Assembly: GCA_041521345.1 (NCBI GenBank)
Contig: JBGOHB010000021.1
From: Virgibacillus_N oceani_A
GTDB lineage: Bacteria; Bacillota; Bacilli; Bacillales; Amphibacillaceae
Strand: one strand, 5' to 3'
Length of the DNA: 64,000 nt
In this document: positions 25,970-34,980 of the stretch, piece by piece
Numbering within the stretch: position 1 is the first letter of the stretch
Layout of the letters: each line of letters opens with the position of its first letter
Position numbers and translations under genes: made by a program
Notes under the pieces: generated by a model
Databases searched by the model: none
What the model was told of the DNA's origin: nothing
Seen by the model: the letters and a program-made list of their open reading frames with translations, nothing else

Positions 25970-26836
25970 TTATTCGGGTAATGCACCGAAATAAGTAACT
26001 GTATGAGATGAAACTGCTATAGCACGTTTCGCTGATTCTACAACATCCTTTGTCTTCCAGTACGTAGCTAGAAAACTTCCGGCAAATGAGTCTCCTGCAG
26101 CAGTCGTATCTACTACATCCACTTTAGGCGGAACTAATTCCTTTAACGCATCGCCTTGATAAAAAAGGCAGCCTTTATTACCCATGGTCAGTATAGGCAC
26201 AGACACATATTCCTGGAGATTTTCAATAATTTTTTTCGGCTCTTTCTCACCTGTAAGTAGGACGCCTTCATCATAATTTGGGAAAAAGAAAGTGACACCC
26301 TCCAGAAAATCCAGAAATGCTTCTTTATTTTCTTTCAAAAAGTAAGTGGAACTCGGATCGACACTAATTGGAATACTGGATGCAATAGCTTCTTCCTTTA
26401 CCTTCAACGCAGCTTTTTTGGTCGAATCCGAAAAAAAACTATATCCCGACAAATAGACAAGCTCACTGTTGTCCAATCCCTGAATATCCGCCTCGGCTAG
26501 ATTCAGATTGGCGCCTCTGTCTGTTATCATCGATCTTTCCCCATCATTACTGTCAACCATCAGCACAATAGAGCCGGTTTTTTCACTTCCATCCTTTGTA
26601 ACTAGCGGGGTGACCCCTTGTTTTTTCGATTCCTCAATTAAATAATTACCAAAAGGATCGTCGCCAACTTTACCGACTAACTGGCAATCCACACCTTCAC
26701 GCCGAACAAAGGAGGCCACGTTGTTCGCCTGGCCGCCCGGACGGAAATGAATATTTCCATCCGTATCCGTGCCGAGATTGGTTTTCTCCTTTTTCACCAG
26801 AATATCGATTACTAAATCACCGACTACTGTAATCAT
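25970..26836 (-). CDS. psuK: pseudouridine kinase (PfkB family)
   Basis: Ribokinase-fold kinase of 288 residues. PfkB motif one is at GGQANNVASFVRREG (residues about 34-48) and motif two at VDTTAAGDSFAGSFLATYW with the catalytic Asp of AAGD. It phosphorylates pseudouridine at the 5' position. Its ATG overlaps the stop of psuG by 4 bases, and this pair makes pseudouridine the best-supported substrate. The gene order PsuG then PsuK under a LacI regulator is common in Gram-positives. Confidence 0.92.
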   Translation of the reverse strand: MITVVGDLVIDILVKKEKTNLGTDTDGNIHFRPGGQANNVASFVRREGVDCQLVGKVGDDPFGNYLIEESKKQGVTPLVTKDGSEKTGSIVLMVDSNDGERSMITDRGANLNLAEADIQGLDNSELVYLSGYSFFSDSTKKAALKVKEEAIASSIPISVDPSSTYFLKENKEAFLDFLEGVTFFFPNYDEGVLLTGEKEPKKIIENLQEYVSVPILTMGNKGCLFYQGDALKELVPPKVDVVDTTAAGDSFAGSFLATYWKTKDVVESAKRAIAVSSHTVTYFGALPE

Positions 26837-27732
26837 TTATAATACTCCTTTGCAATCTGTGCAGCGGTTCTAGCATTATTAATCATTAGCGCAAAGTTTG
26901 CTTTGACACTCTTTCCTTCCGTCTGGTCTTTAATACGGGAAAGCAGGAATGGTGTTACTTGTTTGCCGGATATCCCATTTTCATCGGCTTCTTTCAGCGC
27001 TTCCTTAATCGTTTTATCAATAACTTCCGGTTCCAGCTCTTCCTCTTCCGGGATAGGGACAACTACGGAAACCGCATGATTCATATTCAGGTCATCCTGT
27101 GTTTTCAGCAATTGGACCAGGGATTGCTTGTCTATTTTTTGTACTGGCAGACCGGAATCCCTTGTATAAAAGCTTGGATATTTATCTGTCTCATATCCAT
27201 ATACAGGGACACCATTTGTTTCCAAATACTCCACCGTCTTCGGTATATCAAGGATGGATTTAACACCGGCACTGACCACACATACTTTTGTTTTTGCCAA
27301 CGTTAGCAAATCTGCTGAAATATCATAACTTTCATTTACACCATAATGGACACCGCCGAGTCCGCCAGTGGCAAAAAAGCGCAGGCCAGCTAATTCAGCT
27401 GCATACATTGTTGCTGCTACGGTAGTTGCTCCGGTTTGTTTACTGGATAATACCTTTGGAATATCATGAATACTTGTTTTGAATGCATCCGGGGATTTAC
27501 CCAACAACTCAATTTCATCCTCTGTCAAGCCGACATGGATATGCCCATCTATTATAGCAATGGTTGCAGGTATTGCTCCCTCTTCTCGAATTGTTTTTTC
27601 CACTTCCATTGCTAGCTCCACATTTTGCGGATAAGGAAAACCGTGGGAAATAATGGTGGACTCAAGTGCTACAACCGGCTTTCCTTCATCCAGCGCTGTT
27701 TGAACTTCTTCATTGATTTTTAAGTATTGCAT
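26833..27732 (-). CDS. psuG: pseudouridine-5'-phosphate glycosidase
   Basis: PsuG/IndA family protein of 299 residues; splits pseudouridine 5'-phosphate to uracil and ribose 5-phosphate. The active-site segments are ALESTIISHGFPYPQN (catalytic Glu), SSKQTGATTVAATM (Lys for Schiff base) and ALMINNARTAAQIAKEY near the C-terminus (conserved Asn). The length is normal. It follows the LacI-type regulator by 109 bases with no terminator, so regulator, psuG and psuK are likely one transcript. TTGGAGG precedes the ATG. Confidence 0.95.
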   Translation of the reverse strand: MQYLKINEEVQTALDEGKPVVALESTIISHGFPYPQNVELAMEVEKTIREEGAIPATIAIIDGHIHVGLTEDEIELLGKSPDAFKTSIHDIPKVLSSKQTGATTVAATMYAAELAGLRFFATGGLGGVHYGVNESYDISADLLTLAKTKVCVVSAGVKSILDIPKTVEYLETNGVPVYGYETDKYPSFYTRDSGLPVQKIDKQSLVQLLKTQDDLNMNHAVSVVVPIPEEEELEPEVIDKTIKEALKEADENGISGKQVTPFLLSRIKDQTEGKSVKANFALMINNARTAAQIAKEYYK

Positions 27733-27841
27733 AGTAATAATACCTCCAATAAATGATTTATAGTGTTTATATAATGATTAACGGATAAAAATACAAATAA
27801 TATGGTTCACCCTCTTCAGCAGGCAAGCAACCGTGTTTGAG

Positions 27842-28843
27842 TTAGAGGGATTGTCTTTTAACCAGTTTAGGGTAATGAATTTTTTGCTCCGATTCATGCT
27901 GTTTTTCCATAATTTGATCAATAAGCAGGGTTAATGAAGATTTGGCAATATCCTGTTTCGGCTGAGCAATCGTTGTTAAGCCTGGAAAGAGGTAGGCACT
28001 CATTTTCAAATTATCAATGCCAAGTACACCCGCTTCTTTCCCAATTTTGATTCCCTTCTCCTGAAGTGCTAGATATACCGCAATCGCTCGCTCATCACCA
28101 GAAACAAAGAAAGAATCCGCATGGTTTTCATCCAATAATTCCAATGTTTTAAGGTATACTGCTTCCAGGGTGGATAACCCGAAGAAAACGCCGCCGGTCT
28201 GGCCTTTTTCCTGAAAAAACTGTTGAAACCCTTTGGCCCGTTTCTGATTAATGATGGAATCCTCTTTTCCTAAAAATAACTTTGTGGATGCATAGCCATG
28301 TGTATGTATCGTTTGGGCACCAAGGTATCCTACATGAAAATTATCAACCCCGACATAGGAAAAATCAACCTCATGCTGACTGTCGCCTATTAATACAAAT
28401 GGCGTATTACTTTCCTTTAAATAGCTGACACGCTGATCATTATTGATAGGGTCAAAGATGATTGCACCGTCACATAGTTTATGTTTCACAAGATAAAACC
28501 CATCATTATCGTCATGCTTAAAACTATCCGGTGACGAAGCGGATATAACCACCCGATAATTGTAGTGTTTCGCAAGAAGGTGGATTTCATTCAAAACTTC
28601 ATTATGGTAGGCACCCCAATATTCCCCGTGACGCCAGTCAATAAATACCACAATCTGATTCGTTTTTTGCTCCTTTAAACTTCTGGCTACAAAATTCACC
28701 GTAAAACCCAATTCTTCAATTGCATTTTGTACTCTTATGCGTGTGGATGGTTTCACATTTGGATGTTGATTAATCACGCGTGAAACGGTGCGTACAGAAG
28801 TCCGGCTTCGCTCTGCGACATCTTTTATCGTAACTTTCAGCAT
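27842..28843 (-). CDS. LacI-family transcriptional regulator of pseudouridine genes
   Basis: Regulator of 333 residues: N-terminal LacI-type helix-turn-helix (VTIKDVAERSRTSVRTVSRVINQ) and hinge, followed by a periplasmic-binding-like sensor domain. It stands first in the psuG-psuK transcript. A near-perfect palindrome with a central CG lies 34 bases before its start and overlaps the region after the promoter, so it probably represses itself and the psu genes until a ligand such as pseudouridine or its phosphate binds (inference). Confidence 0.9.
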   Translation of the reverse strand: MLKVTIKDVAERSRTSVRTVSRVINQHPNVKPSTRIRVQNAIEELGFTVNFVARSLKEQKTNQIVVFIDWRHGEYWGAYHNEVLNEIHLLAKHYNYRVVISASSPDSFKHDDNDGFYLVKHKLCDGAIIFDPINNDQRVSYLKESNTPFVLIGDSQHEVDFSYVGVDNFHVGYLGAQTIHTHGYASTKLFLGKEDSIINQKRAKGFQQFFQEKGQTGGVFFGLSTLEAVYLKTLELLDENHADSFFVSGDERAIAVYLALQEKGIKIGKEAGVLGIDNLKMSAYLFPGLTTIAQPKQDIAKSSLTLLIDQIMEKQHESEQKIHYPKLVKRQSL

Positions 28844-28876
28844 TCATACCTACTCCCAATAAAAAAATGACTTATG

Positions 28877-28898
28877 ATTTTGCCATCGTTGGCAAAAT
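28877..28898. promoter_or_regulatory. LacI-type operator
   Basis: ATTTTGCCATCGTTGGCAAAAT: 9-bp inverted arms around TCGT, the form expected for a LacI-family site. It lies just downstream of the -10 box at 28910-28915 (minus strand), consistent with repression by blocking start. Confidence 0.8.
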
Positions 28899-28909
28899 AT
28901 TATACTTTT

Positions 28910-28938
28910 ACTATATTATATTTCTCATTGTTTGTAAA
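28910..28938 (-). promoter_or_regulatory. sigma-A promoter of regulator-psuG-psuK
   Basis: TTTACA (28938-28933), 17 bases, TATAGT (28915-28910) on the minus strand, about 65 bases before the regulator start. Confidence 0.65.
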
Positions 28939-29354
28939 CCCTTGCAATGTGTGATTTTTGCATGCCCGTTATTTCTTGTTTTCGTTTGTTCCAAAACAAT
29001 ATATCACGGCGTTTCGAGCTACTGCTTATAAAACAGTAGATATTATATTCTGTGCTGTGTTTCTTCATTATCCACCTCAGAAGGAATCTCTGCTGCAACG
29101 CTCTTCGCCCCTTCCACTTCGCGGGCAGCCTCTTCCCTCTTCTGGCGATGATTTGACCCGATGCCCGACCCTGGGCTTTCTTCACCATTTTTGCTGGTTT
29201 TAGATATTGGGTAAGGAATCTAAAACACTCAGTTCTACAGTCGAAAGGATAATTCTTGAAACCTAATTCAGTGCAAGTAATAACAACCGGGACGACAGAT
29301 TCCAATTCGACAAAATTCGAGCTTTTTCGGAGTGACAGTGGTAGACCCCCTCAG
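28939..29354. other. intergenic region, possible gene remnant
   Basis: About 415 bases after the BFD gene. The part 29050-29210 is unusually GC-rich for this window and keeps an open minus-strand frame rich in Glu, Arg and Ala; it may be the tail of a lost gene. No family was recognised and no terminator found. Confidence 0.4.
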
Positions 29355-29612
29355 CTATTTTTTTATCATATCTTTTAATAGAACTGGTCTGACTGGGGTT
29401 TGTGCACGCTGGAGCACGGGCTTTGTATCTTTGCCAAGTCTTGATTCCAGCATGTCGCGGACGATTGGCTGGCAAACCCTTCCCTGGCAAAATCCCATTC
29501 CAACCCGGACTCTTTTTTTTATTCCGGGAATACTGCTGGCACCTTCATCTATCGCTTCTAAAATATCTGAAAGACGAATACCTTCACACCTGCAGATTAT
29601 CATGTCCTTCAT
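29355..29612 (-). CDS. BFD-like [2Fe-2S] protein
   Basis: Small protein of 85 residues with the four-Cys pattern of bacterioferritin-associated-ferredoxin domains: IICRCEG at residues 4-10 and GFCQGRVC at about 41-48. In amino-acid and opine oxidases of HcnABC type this domain is usually fused to, or encoded beside, the flavin subunit and passes electrons. The start is the ATG at 29612, which overlaps the stop of the flavoprotein gene (ATGA) and has AGAAGG upstream. Last gene of the operon. Confidence 0.85.
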   Translation of the reverse strand: MKDMIICRCEGIRLSDILEAIDEGASSIPGIKKRVRVGMGFCQGRVCQPIVRDMLESRLGKDTKPVLQRAQTPVRPVLLKDMIKK

Positions 29613-30820
29613 CTTATGCCTTCTTTCTCCCAAATTGTATTCATTTTTTCTCTGCCCGCATCAATTTCAGGCAAAAAGCGCAGTGGAGCTATTTTTCGTG
29701 CTTCTTCCACTTTTTTCATCGCTTTATCCACAGTCATCGAACCTGATGTCCCAAGTGATTCCAGGATGGATATGGCTGAAAGCTTCCCCTGGGCCATCGC
29801 GACCTTTGCTCCTTCGATTCCGGTTATATTCCCTGCTACAAATAACCCATCTACCTGTGTGGACATATCCTCGCCATGCAATGGGACAGTCCCTCCCAAT
29901 TCAGGAATGTCAACAAGCCGGCAGCCTGTTGTCTGTGCAAGATCAACGAGTGGGTATAAACCAGCCGATAAACATACTGTATCTACCTCAACCCGCTCCA
30001 CATCCCCTACCGGTTCCCCATCTACAGTCACAGATTGTAGCAAAACTGCTTCAACTTGCCCTTCTCCTTCAATCTTCACCACGGACTTGCGCAAGTGAAT
30101 AGGTACCCCGTTCACCTTTAGAAAGTTGAACCGCAATGTGCGAGCGATTAATCGGGGAAATCGTGCCAATGCAAATTTGCCAAACCTGCGCACAAATGCA
30201 TTCGGTGCCAGCCCGGCAACATCAGTTAGCAGTAATGTTGTATCTGCCGGAGAATGACGGTAACCCAAAGCAGGGGTAAATGACGGTAAGGCCATGCCAG
30301 CTACATCGATGCCAGCATTTTTCATCTCGATCATGACAGATAGAGAAAGCGGGTCGACTCCTGCTATCATCACCCGCTTCCCCACAGCAATATGATGTAA
30401 ATTCGTAAATGTTTGGGCAGCTCCTATACTTATCGCACCTGGCAACGTCCAGCCGGGAATCGGCAACGCTTTTTCTATCGAACCTGTCGCTAATAATAAT
30501 GCGCTGGCGGAAACTGTATTTACTTCTGCACCGGTTATAGCTATTTCCCATTTCCTACTGACAGACCATGCGGTCACCCCGGTAAAAATTTGAACCCCGA
30601 GTGCACGCGCTTTTTCTGCCAATTGTTCTGCCACTTTCTTTCCGTTCCAGACCCTTTCATCAGGCGGGGCATTGGGATCTTCATAATGCTGTCCCAGTAA
30701 TCTCCCGCCCGGCCGGTAATATTCATCTATCACAGCTACCGATAAACCGTTCTGCATGATTTCTATGGCAGCGGTTAACCCAGCGGGGCCTGCTCCGATA
30801 ATCGCCACATCAACTTTCAT
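29609..30820 (-). CDS. HcnB/OoxA-like NAD(P)/FAD oxidoreductase subunit
   Basis: Flavoprotein of 403 residues with an N-terminal FAD motif VDVAIIGAGPAGLTAAIE and a second dinucleotide site around KRVMIAGVDPLSLSVMIEM (GxD variant). The DGLFVAGNITGIEGAKVAMAQGKL segment is the usual C-terminal flavin-binding part. It resembles subunit B of hydrogen-cyanide synthase and the alpha subunit of opine and D-hydroxyproline dehydrogenases. GGAG 9 bases before the ATG at 30820 selects this start. It overlaps the small ferredoxin-like gene upstream, showing translational coupling in a multisubunit enzyme. Confidence 0.87.
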   Translation of the reverse strand: MKVDVAIIGAGPAGLTAAIEIMQNGLSVAVIDEYYRPGGRLLGQHYEDPNAPPDERVWNGKKVAEQLAEKARALGVQIFTGVTAWSVSRKWEIAITGAEVNTVSASALLLATGSIEKALPIPGWTLPGAISIGAAQTFTNLHHIAVGKRVMIAGVDPLSLSVMIEMKNAGIDVAGMALPSFTPALGYRHSPADTTLLLTDVAGLAPNAFVRRFGKFALARFPRLIARTLRFNFLKVNGVPIHLRKSVVKIEGEGQVEAVLLQSVTVDGEPVGDVERVEVDTVCLSAGLYPLVDLAQTTGCRLVDIPELGGTVPLHGEDMSTQVDGLFVAGNITGIEGAKVAMAQGKLSAISILESLGTSGSMTVDKAMKKVEEARKIAPLRFLPEIDAGREKMNTIWEKEGIR

Positions 30821-31133
30821 CTTCCATTTCTCCTTCATGCACAGAAGCGCTGCCTGAAAATACTTCTATTCCTTGGCTGTTTGGTGTCAAACAAGTACGA
30901 ACGTTGGGAACCCCGTTCACTTCAGCACGACATTCGTAGCAATGACCAATGCCGCATAATATCCCCCGGTTTTCTCCTGTTATTTCACACGTACGTATTG
31001 TTCTGATCCCATTGGCAAGCAAGGAAGCCGCGATAGGTTCCCCTTCATAGCCGGTTAATTTTTTATGATTAAAATAAAATTCAATGGTTTTTTGTTTTGC
31101 TTCCGAATGCCCCAGCCTGTATGTATTTGCCAA
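30810..31133 (-). CDS. HcnA-like [2Fe-2S] ferredoxin-type subunit
   Basis: Protein of 107 residues with a plant-type-like iron-sulfur pattern: RTCEITGENRGILCGIGHCYEC and a fourth Cys in VRTCLTPN. This matches the small subunit of HcnABC/opine-oxidase-like enzymes. It starts at TTG with GGAG 9 bases upstream and overlaps the flavoprotein gene by 11 bases. Such subunits shuttle electrons from the DAO-type flavin subunit to the other flavoprotein. Confidence 0.86.
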   Translation of the reverse strand: MANTYRLGHSEAKQKTIEFYFNHKKLTGYEGEPIAASLLANGIRTIRTCEITGENRGILCGIGHCYECRAEVNGVPNVRTCLTPNSQGIEVFSGSASVHEGEMEDES

Positions 31134-31166
31134 TATGTATCACTCCTTCAATACCATAATACGCGG

Positions 31167-32318
31167 CTAAAAACGACTGATGGAAAATGCACTGATATCC
31201 ATTTCCGGCTTTTCATCGCATACGATCTGTGCCATAATTTTTCCCGAAATAGGAGAAAGCGCTACCCCATCCCCTTCATGTCCGGCTGCAATATATATGC
31301 CTTCCAAGCCATCAATCGGACCTAAAACAGGCATGCCATCCGGTGTATAGGGACGAAGCCCGGAAAATGTTCTGATAATCCGTACGTGTTCCAATGGCGG
31401 AAAAGCACGAACGGCAGCTTCTCCTATTTTTCTGGTAATCTCAGGATTTATTTCTGTGTTATTATATCCGGCAAATTGGCGTGATCCCCCGATTAGCAGC
31501 GAGCCACTATGGGTTTGTCCAATCGCTAAGCCTACGCCAAAGGGATCAGCCATTCCAGGGTCATGTTCGCTTCTTAATTTGTTCGCTATATAAGAAGCGC
31601 TAAGGATGCCAGCATGCAGAAACGGCTTCATTCTTTCAGAAACGAGGATCTGCCCTTGCCGTGGGATGATAGGCACCTCTACCCCTAATGGTTTAAACAA
31701 CATCGGGGTCCATACACCTGCCGCCACGACAACTGCGTCAGCATATAACTTTTCCCCTTCGATATCTACCCCTGTAACACGGTTACTCTCTGTAATAAGA
31801 CTAGTTACAGGGGCAGATAGTTTTATCTCTGCGCCGCGTTTTCGAGCTGCATTCGCATAAGCAAAAGAGACCTTTAATGGGTTCACCTCTGCATCATTTT
31901 CCCACCAGGTGGAACCGATGACATTTTTGGATAATCCAGGCTGACGTTCTCTGGCTTCCTCACCGGAAATCAGCTTAACACCTACGCCTGCTTGCTGCTG
32001 GCGTTCCACCATGGCCTCCATCGCTTCCATTTCTTCCTCGGTTTCAATGATAATCATTCCGCCGCTTTGCCTGTATTCAAGATTAGTTTCCAGCTCCTCA
32101 TCAAGGTCGCGATACATTGCAGCACTCTTAATGGCAAGATCCAACGTAGGGCCAGGCTTTTTCGATTGGAGCATAATGGCACGGTCACAAGCTCCTGATG
32201 TTCCTGACGCAATGTCTTTTGCCTCAATCAGCTTTACTCGCGCCCCTGACTTTGCCAGATAATAGGCCGCAGATGTTCCAATAAGACCGCCGCCTACAAC
32301 AATTACCTCATAGCTCAC
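31167..32318 (-). CDS. HcnC-like FAD amino-acid dehydrogenase (DAO family)
   Basis: DAO-family oxidoreductase of 383 residues; FAD motif YEVIVVGGGLIGTSAAYYLAKSG at the start and the C-terminal GLRPYTPDGMPVLGPI with AAGHEGDGVALSPISG typical of glycine oxidase, sarcosine oxidase beta and D-hydroxyproline dehydrogenase. It would oxidise a D- or N-substituted amino acid to an imino acid. The frame is open to a TTG at 32372, but GAGGAGG lies 6 bases before the GTG at 32318, where homology starts. The neighbouring racemase suggests a D-amino acid substrate. Confidence 0.88.
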   Translation of the reverse strand: MSYEVIVVGGGLIGTSAAYYLAKSGARVKLIEAKDIASGTSGACDRAIMLQSKKPGPTLDLAIKSAAMYRDLDEELETNLEYRQSGGMIIIETEEEMEAMEAMVERQQQAGVGVKLISGEEARERQPGLSKNVIGSTWWENDAEVNPLKVSFAYANAARKRGAEIKLSAPVTSLITESNRVTGVDIEGEKLYADAVVVAAGVWTPMLFKPLGVEVPIIPRQGQILVSERMKPFLHAGILSASYIANKLRSEHDPGMADPFGVGLAIGQTHSGSLLIGGSRQFAGYNNTEINPEITRKIGEAAVRAFPPLEHVRIIRTFSGLRPYTPDGMPVLGPIDGLEGIYIAAGHEGDGVALSPISGKIMAQIVCDEKPEMDISAFSISRF

Positions 32319-32451
32319 TGATGGCCTCCTCGTCTTTTCTAAATCAATATATTCATATTCCTTAGTATTCAATTTTTAACTTACAATTAGTTTATCAGAA
32401 TCATCACTTTTTAAAAAACTGCATACATTTCATTCACACACCAAGCTGAAT

Positions 32452-33804
32452 TTAAATAAACCATGCAATTAAACCAATCGCTAAAAAGTACAGAGAGTTG
32501 GGCAGAGCAAGCATCATCACTTTGAGCGGATCCACTTTTTTGCTTAAAATCCCGCCGATTAATCCGCACACTACAAACGCAGTTAATCCAACCGGTGGCA
32601 TATTTTGACCGGCTGCAGCAATATGAGCTGCACCGAGTGTGATTAAATTCGGATCGACATCCAAGTTTTCCAGCATCGGTCCGAGAAAAGTAACGTTAAC
32701 CGTTTGGGCAGTTGTTTGGGAGCCTGTCAGCATCCCGACAACAATGATGGATAAAGCACCGCCAGCTTTTATCATGGAAGCAGCCAAGCCTTCTGTCATC
32801 ATAGCAACCTTATCAATGAGGCCGGATGCGTAAAAAACCCCAACCATCACGCCGGCACAAAGCTGAATTTGCACCGTTTGATTCACTTTTGACAAACCGC
32901 CTTTAAAAACTCCCTTTGCTTGATTTCTGACCACCGGAAAGAAGAAGCTGACAATAATGGCAATGATTATCGCACTTACCACCTGGAAAGTGATGCCTTG
33001 CAAGATGGGGATTTCCATTAAAGGATCTAAAATAGCCGAAAAGAAACCCCACTCCGCGAAAATATTATATTCAAAGAGTGTATTTGCAATCACAATGGCA
33101 GCCAGTACCGCAAGTGGAATGAGTGTAGACCAGCTTTCTTTTAAAATTTGAAAAATCGACTTTGTTGTCCTTAAATGTTCCGGCATCTTCTTTCCGCGTA
33201 CAAACCGGAAAGATTCCAAAATGGCGATTATCCCGGCAATTCCCACCGTTACAAAGGCCATATTAATCGCCGGCGTTGGATCAACCCCAACTAAAGAAGC
33301 GGAAAGAAAGACGCCTTGCGTAATCGGTGGCATGATAGATCCTATCGATGCGCCAACTAAAATGATCATACCAATTTGTTCCGGCTTTAATTTTAACTCA
33401 TGCAACGCGTTAATAACCAAAAATCCGATAACCGTCGCAGCTGCAATCGCATCCCCCAAAAGAGATCCTGCAATAATCAAGGTAATAAATATGGCTGCAA
33501 TTAATCCTTTTGGCGAATTCCCAAATATAGAACGGAGACTGTTTATCGTTGTATCTATCGCTCCAAGCTTTACTTGCGACTCCGCATACAAGGCACCAAA
33601 GATAGACAGCATGATTACCCAGGATAAGCGATCAATGCCATCGATAAATGCCAGTAAAGTTTCACCCGGACCAAGCCCGGAAATAATCGCCGAAGAAACA
33701 GCAGCAACAAGCAGCGCTACCTTGATATTTCCGCCGATCTTCGGTATTTGTTTTACAAGCGCAATGATAAATAATAATAACAGCGGAATAATGATATCCA
33801 GCAT
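32452..33804 (-). CDS. TRAP-type large permease without binding protein
   Basis: Membrane protein of 450 residues with about 12 hydrophobic segments and DctM-like signatures: GASIGSIMPPITQGVFLSASLVG and GAAHIAAAGQNMPPVGLTAFVVCGL as pseudo-symmetric halves. No solute-binding or small subunit gene is adjacent, so it may act alone or be one of the DctM-related single-component carriers. Its place between racemase and oxidase genes makes it the probable importer of that pathway's amino acid (inference). GGGGGATCC precedes the ATG. Confidence 0.8.
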   Translation of the reverse strand: MLDIIIPLLLLFIIALVKQIPKIGGNIKVALLVAAVSSAIISGLGPGETLLAFIDGIDRLSWVIMLSIFGALYAESQVKLGAIDTTINSLRSIFGNSPKGLIAAIFITLIIAGSLLGDAIAAATVIGFLVINALHELKLKPEQIGMIILVGASIGSIMPPITQGVFLSASLVGVDPTPAINMAFVTVGIAGIIAILESFRFVRGKKMPEHLRTTKSIFQILKESWSTLIPLAVLAAIVIANTLFEYNIFAEWGFFSAILDPLMEIPILQGITFQVVSAIIIAIIVSFFFPVVRNQAKGVFKGGLSKVNQTVQIQLCAGVMVGVFYASGLIDKVAMMTEGLAASMIKAGGALSIIVVGMLTGSQTTAQTVNVTFLGPMLENLDVDPNLITLGAAHIAAAGQNMPPVGLTAFVVCGLIGGILSKKVDPLKVMMLALPNSLYFLAIGLIAWFI

Positions 33805-33852
33805 CGCGGATCCCCCTTGTTTTTTAGACTTACCTTAAACAGGACATGTCGA

Positions 33853-34521
33853 TTAGATAGTTAGATGTATATAATTCACCAGTGTCGTAATATCAAAGAT
33901 TGGCAAGTCTGTCACTTCTCTTAATGCGTGTTTGTATGGAGGCAAATTGGTACATTCCAAAATAATTGCTTTCAATGCCGGATGAGTTGCAATCAATTCC
34001 GCAGTCACCTGTTTCATTTCTTCTGCCATATCTTTTTCATTTACATCAATTTCTTCTTTAATAATAGCCCCGTAAAATGCCGGCATTTCATCCATGCCCT
34101 GAATGATAGTCTGATAGTCTAGCGCATCCACTCCTTTTAGGTGAGCTGCTGTTAAATGAGATTTTGAAGCGGTAATGATACCGACTGGCCCGCCTGCAGC
34201 AATACTTGCTAACGGGATTTGCAATAAGCTGGATGAAAAGAAAGGAACTGCTAACTGCTGCTGGATTTCCTTTTGATATAAAGCGAGAAATCCGCAGCTC
34301 GTTGTAATGGCATGAATCCCTTCTTCTTGAAGTTCTTTTGCCGCTTGCACAAATGGTTCAATTAAATTCGCATCCCCAGCTTTTACCACCCTTGCAATAC
34401 TTGCATTTTTTACTATTTTATAAACAACTGGAAAGGAAAATGTGTCCTTATTACCAATATCTCCCACCGGTCTATGAATCTGTGTATCTAACATAAGTAT
34501 TCCTATATTTGCATTTGTCAT
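33853..34521 (-). CDS. Asp/Glu/hydantoin racemase-family protein
   Basis: Protein of 222 residues of the cofactor-independent racemase superfamily, with the paired catalytic Cys residues in ITTSCGFLALY and LECTNLPPY. Members interconvert amino-acid enantiomers or act as arylmalonate decarboxylase/maleate isomerase. First gene of the permease-oxidase operon: a racemase delivering the D-form to the DAO-type enzyme is the simplest reading. The frame extends to a TTG at 34539, but GAGGT 9 bases before the ATG at 34521 fits better. Confidence 0.83.
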   Translation of the reverse strand: MTNANIGILMLDTQIHRPVGDIGNKDTFSFPVVYKIVKNASIARVVKAGDANLIEPFVQAAKELQEEGIHAITTSCGFLALYQKEIQQQLAVPFFSSSLLQIPLASIAAGGPVGIITASKSHLTAAHLKGVDALDYQTIIQGMDEMPAFYGAIIKEEIDVNEKDMAEEMKQVTAELIATHPALKAIILECTNLPPYKHALREVTDLPIFDITTLVNYIHLTI

Positions 34522-34943
34522 ATGGGCACTACCTCGCAATCAAACTGCCTTATAAATTGGGAATGCATATTAAATCAAGGTGCTTTTGTAAATGAGTGAT
34601 CTTAAGTTTCCTTTTGCATTTTAACTTTAATAATTTTTAGTATATTTTTCTTTATATATGCATAGAAGATGATAGTTATAACTTTTATGTGATGGAAATT
34701 ATCTAGATTTTCTAAAAGGGAGAATTGAAAATACTGTTTTGTTTTTAATGTTATTATTATACAAAACAGTACATACTTTTGCAAAAGGAGAAAGTAAGGA
34801 AAGGAGTACAATATGTAGAACACATTGCTCCGCCGGTTCTCACTATAAACAAGTTTCTATCAGCCAAATTAGCAGTAATCCCTAATAATCGTATACCTGC
34901 CAAAAAGGATAGTTAGGTACTGACCCATACAAAACTCAATCAA
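34522..34943. other. AT-rich promoter region of racemase operon
   Basis: About 420 very AT-rich bases. TTTACA-(17)-TATGCA on the minus strand at about 34560-34590 is a weak promoter candidate. At 34800-34818 a plus-strand AAAGGAG is followed by ATG-TAG, a start-stop pair. No gene is supported. Confidence 0.45.
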
Positions 34944-34980
34944 TAAAAACCGCCCCCGCAAATTGAATCAGCGGGGACGG
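34944..34980 (-). terminator. terminator of the deleted M20 peptidase gene
   Basis: On the minus strand CCGTCCCCGC pairs with GCGGGGGCGG and is followed by TTTTTATT, partly overlapping the end of the peptidase remnant. Confidence 0.8.

Noticed and set aside
28925..29490. Minus-strand frames of 75-126 codons around the BFD gene
   Set aside because: They overlap the BFD gene or its tail, have odd composition and no start signal; kept only as a possible remnant region.
34602..34823. 73-codon AT-rich minus-strand frame
   Set aside because: Composition is Ile/Lys/Phe-rich as expected by chance in AT-rich DNA, with no ribosome binding site.
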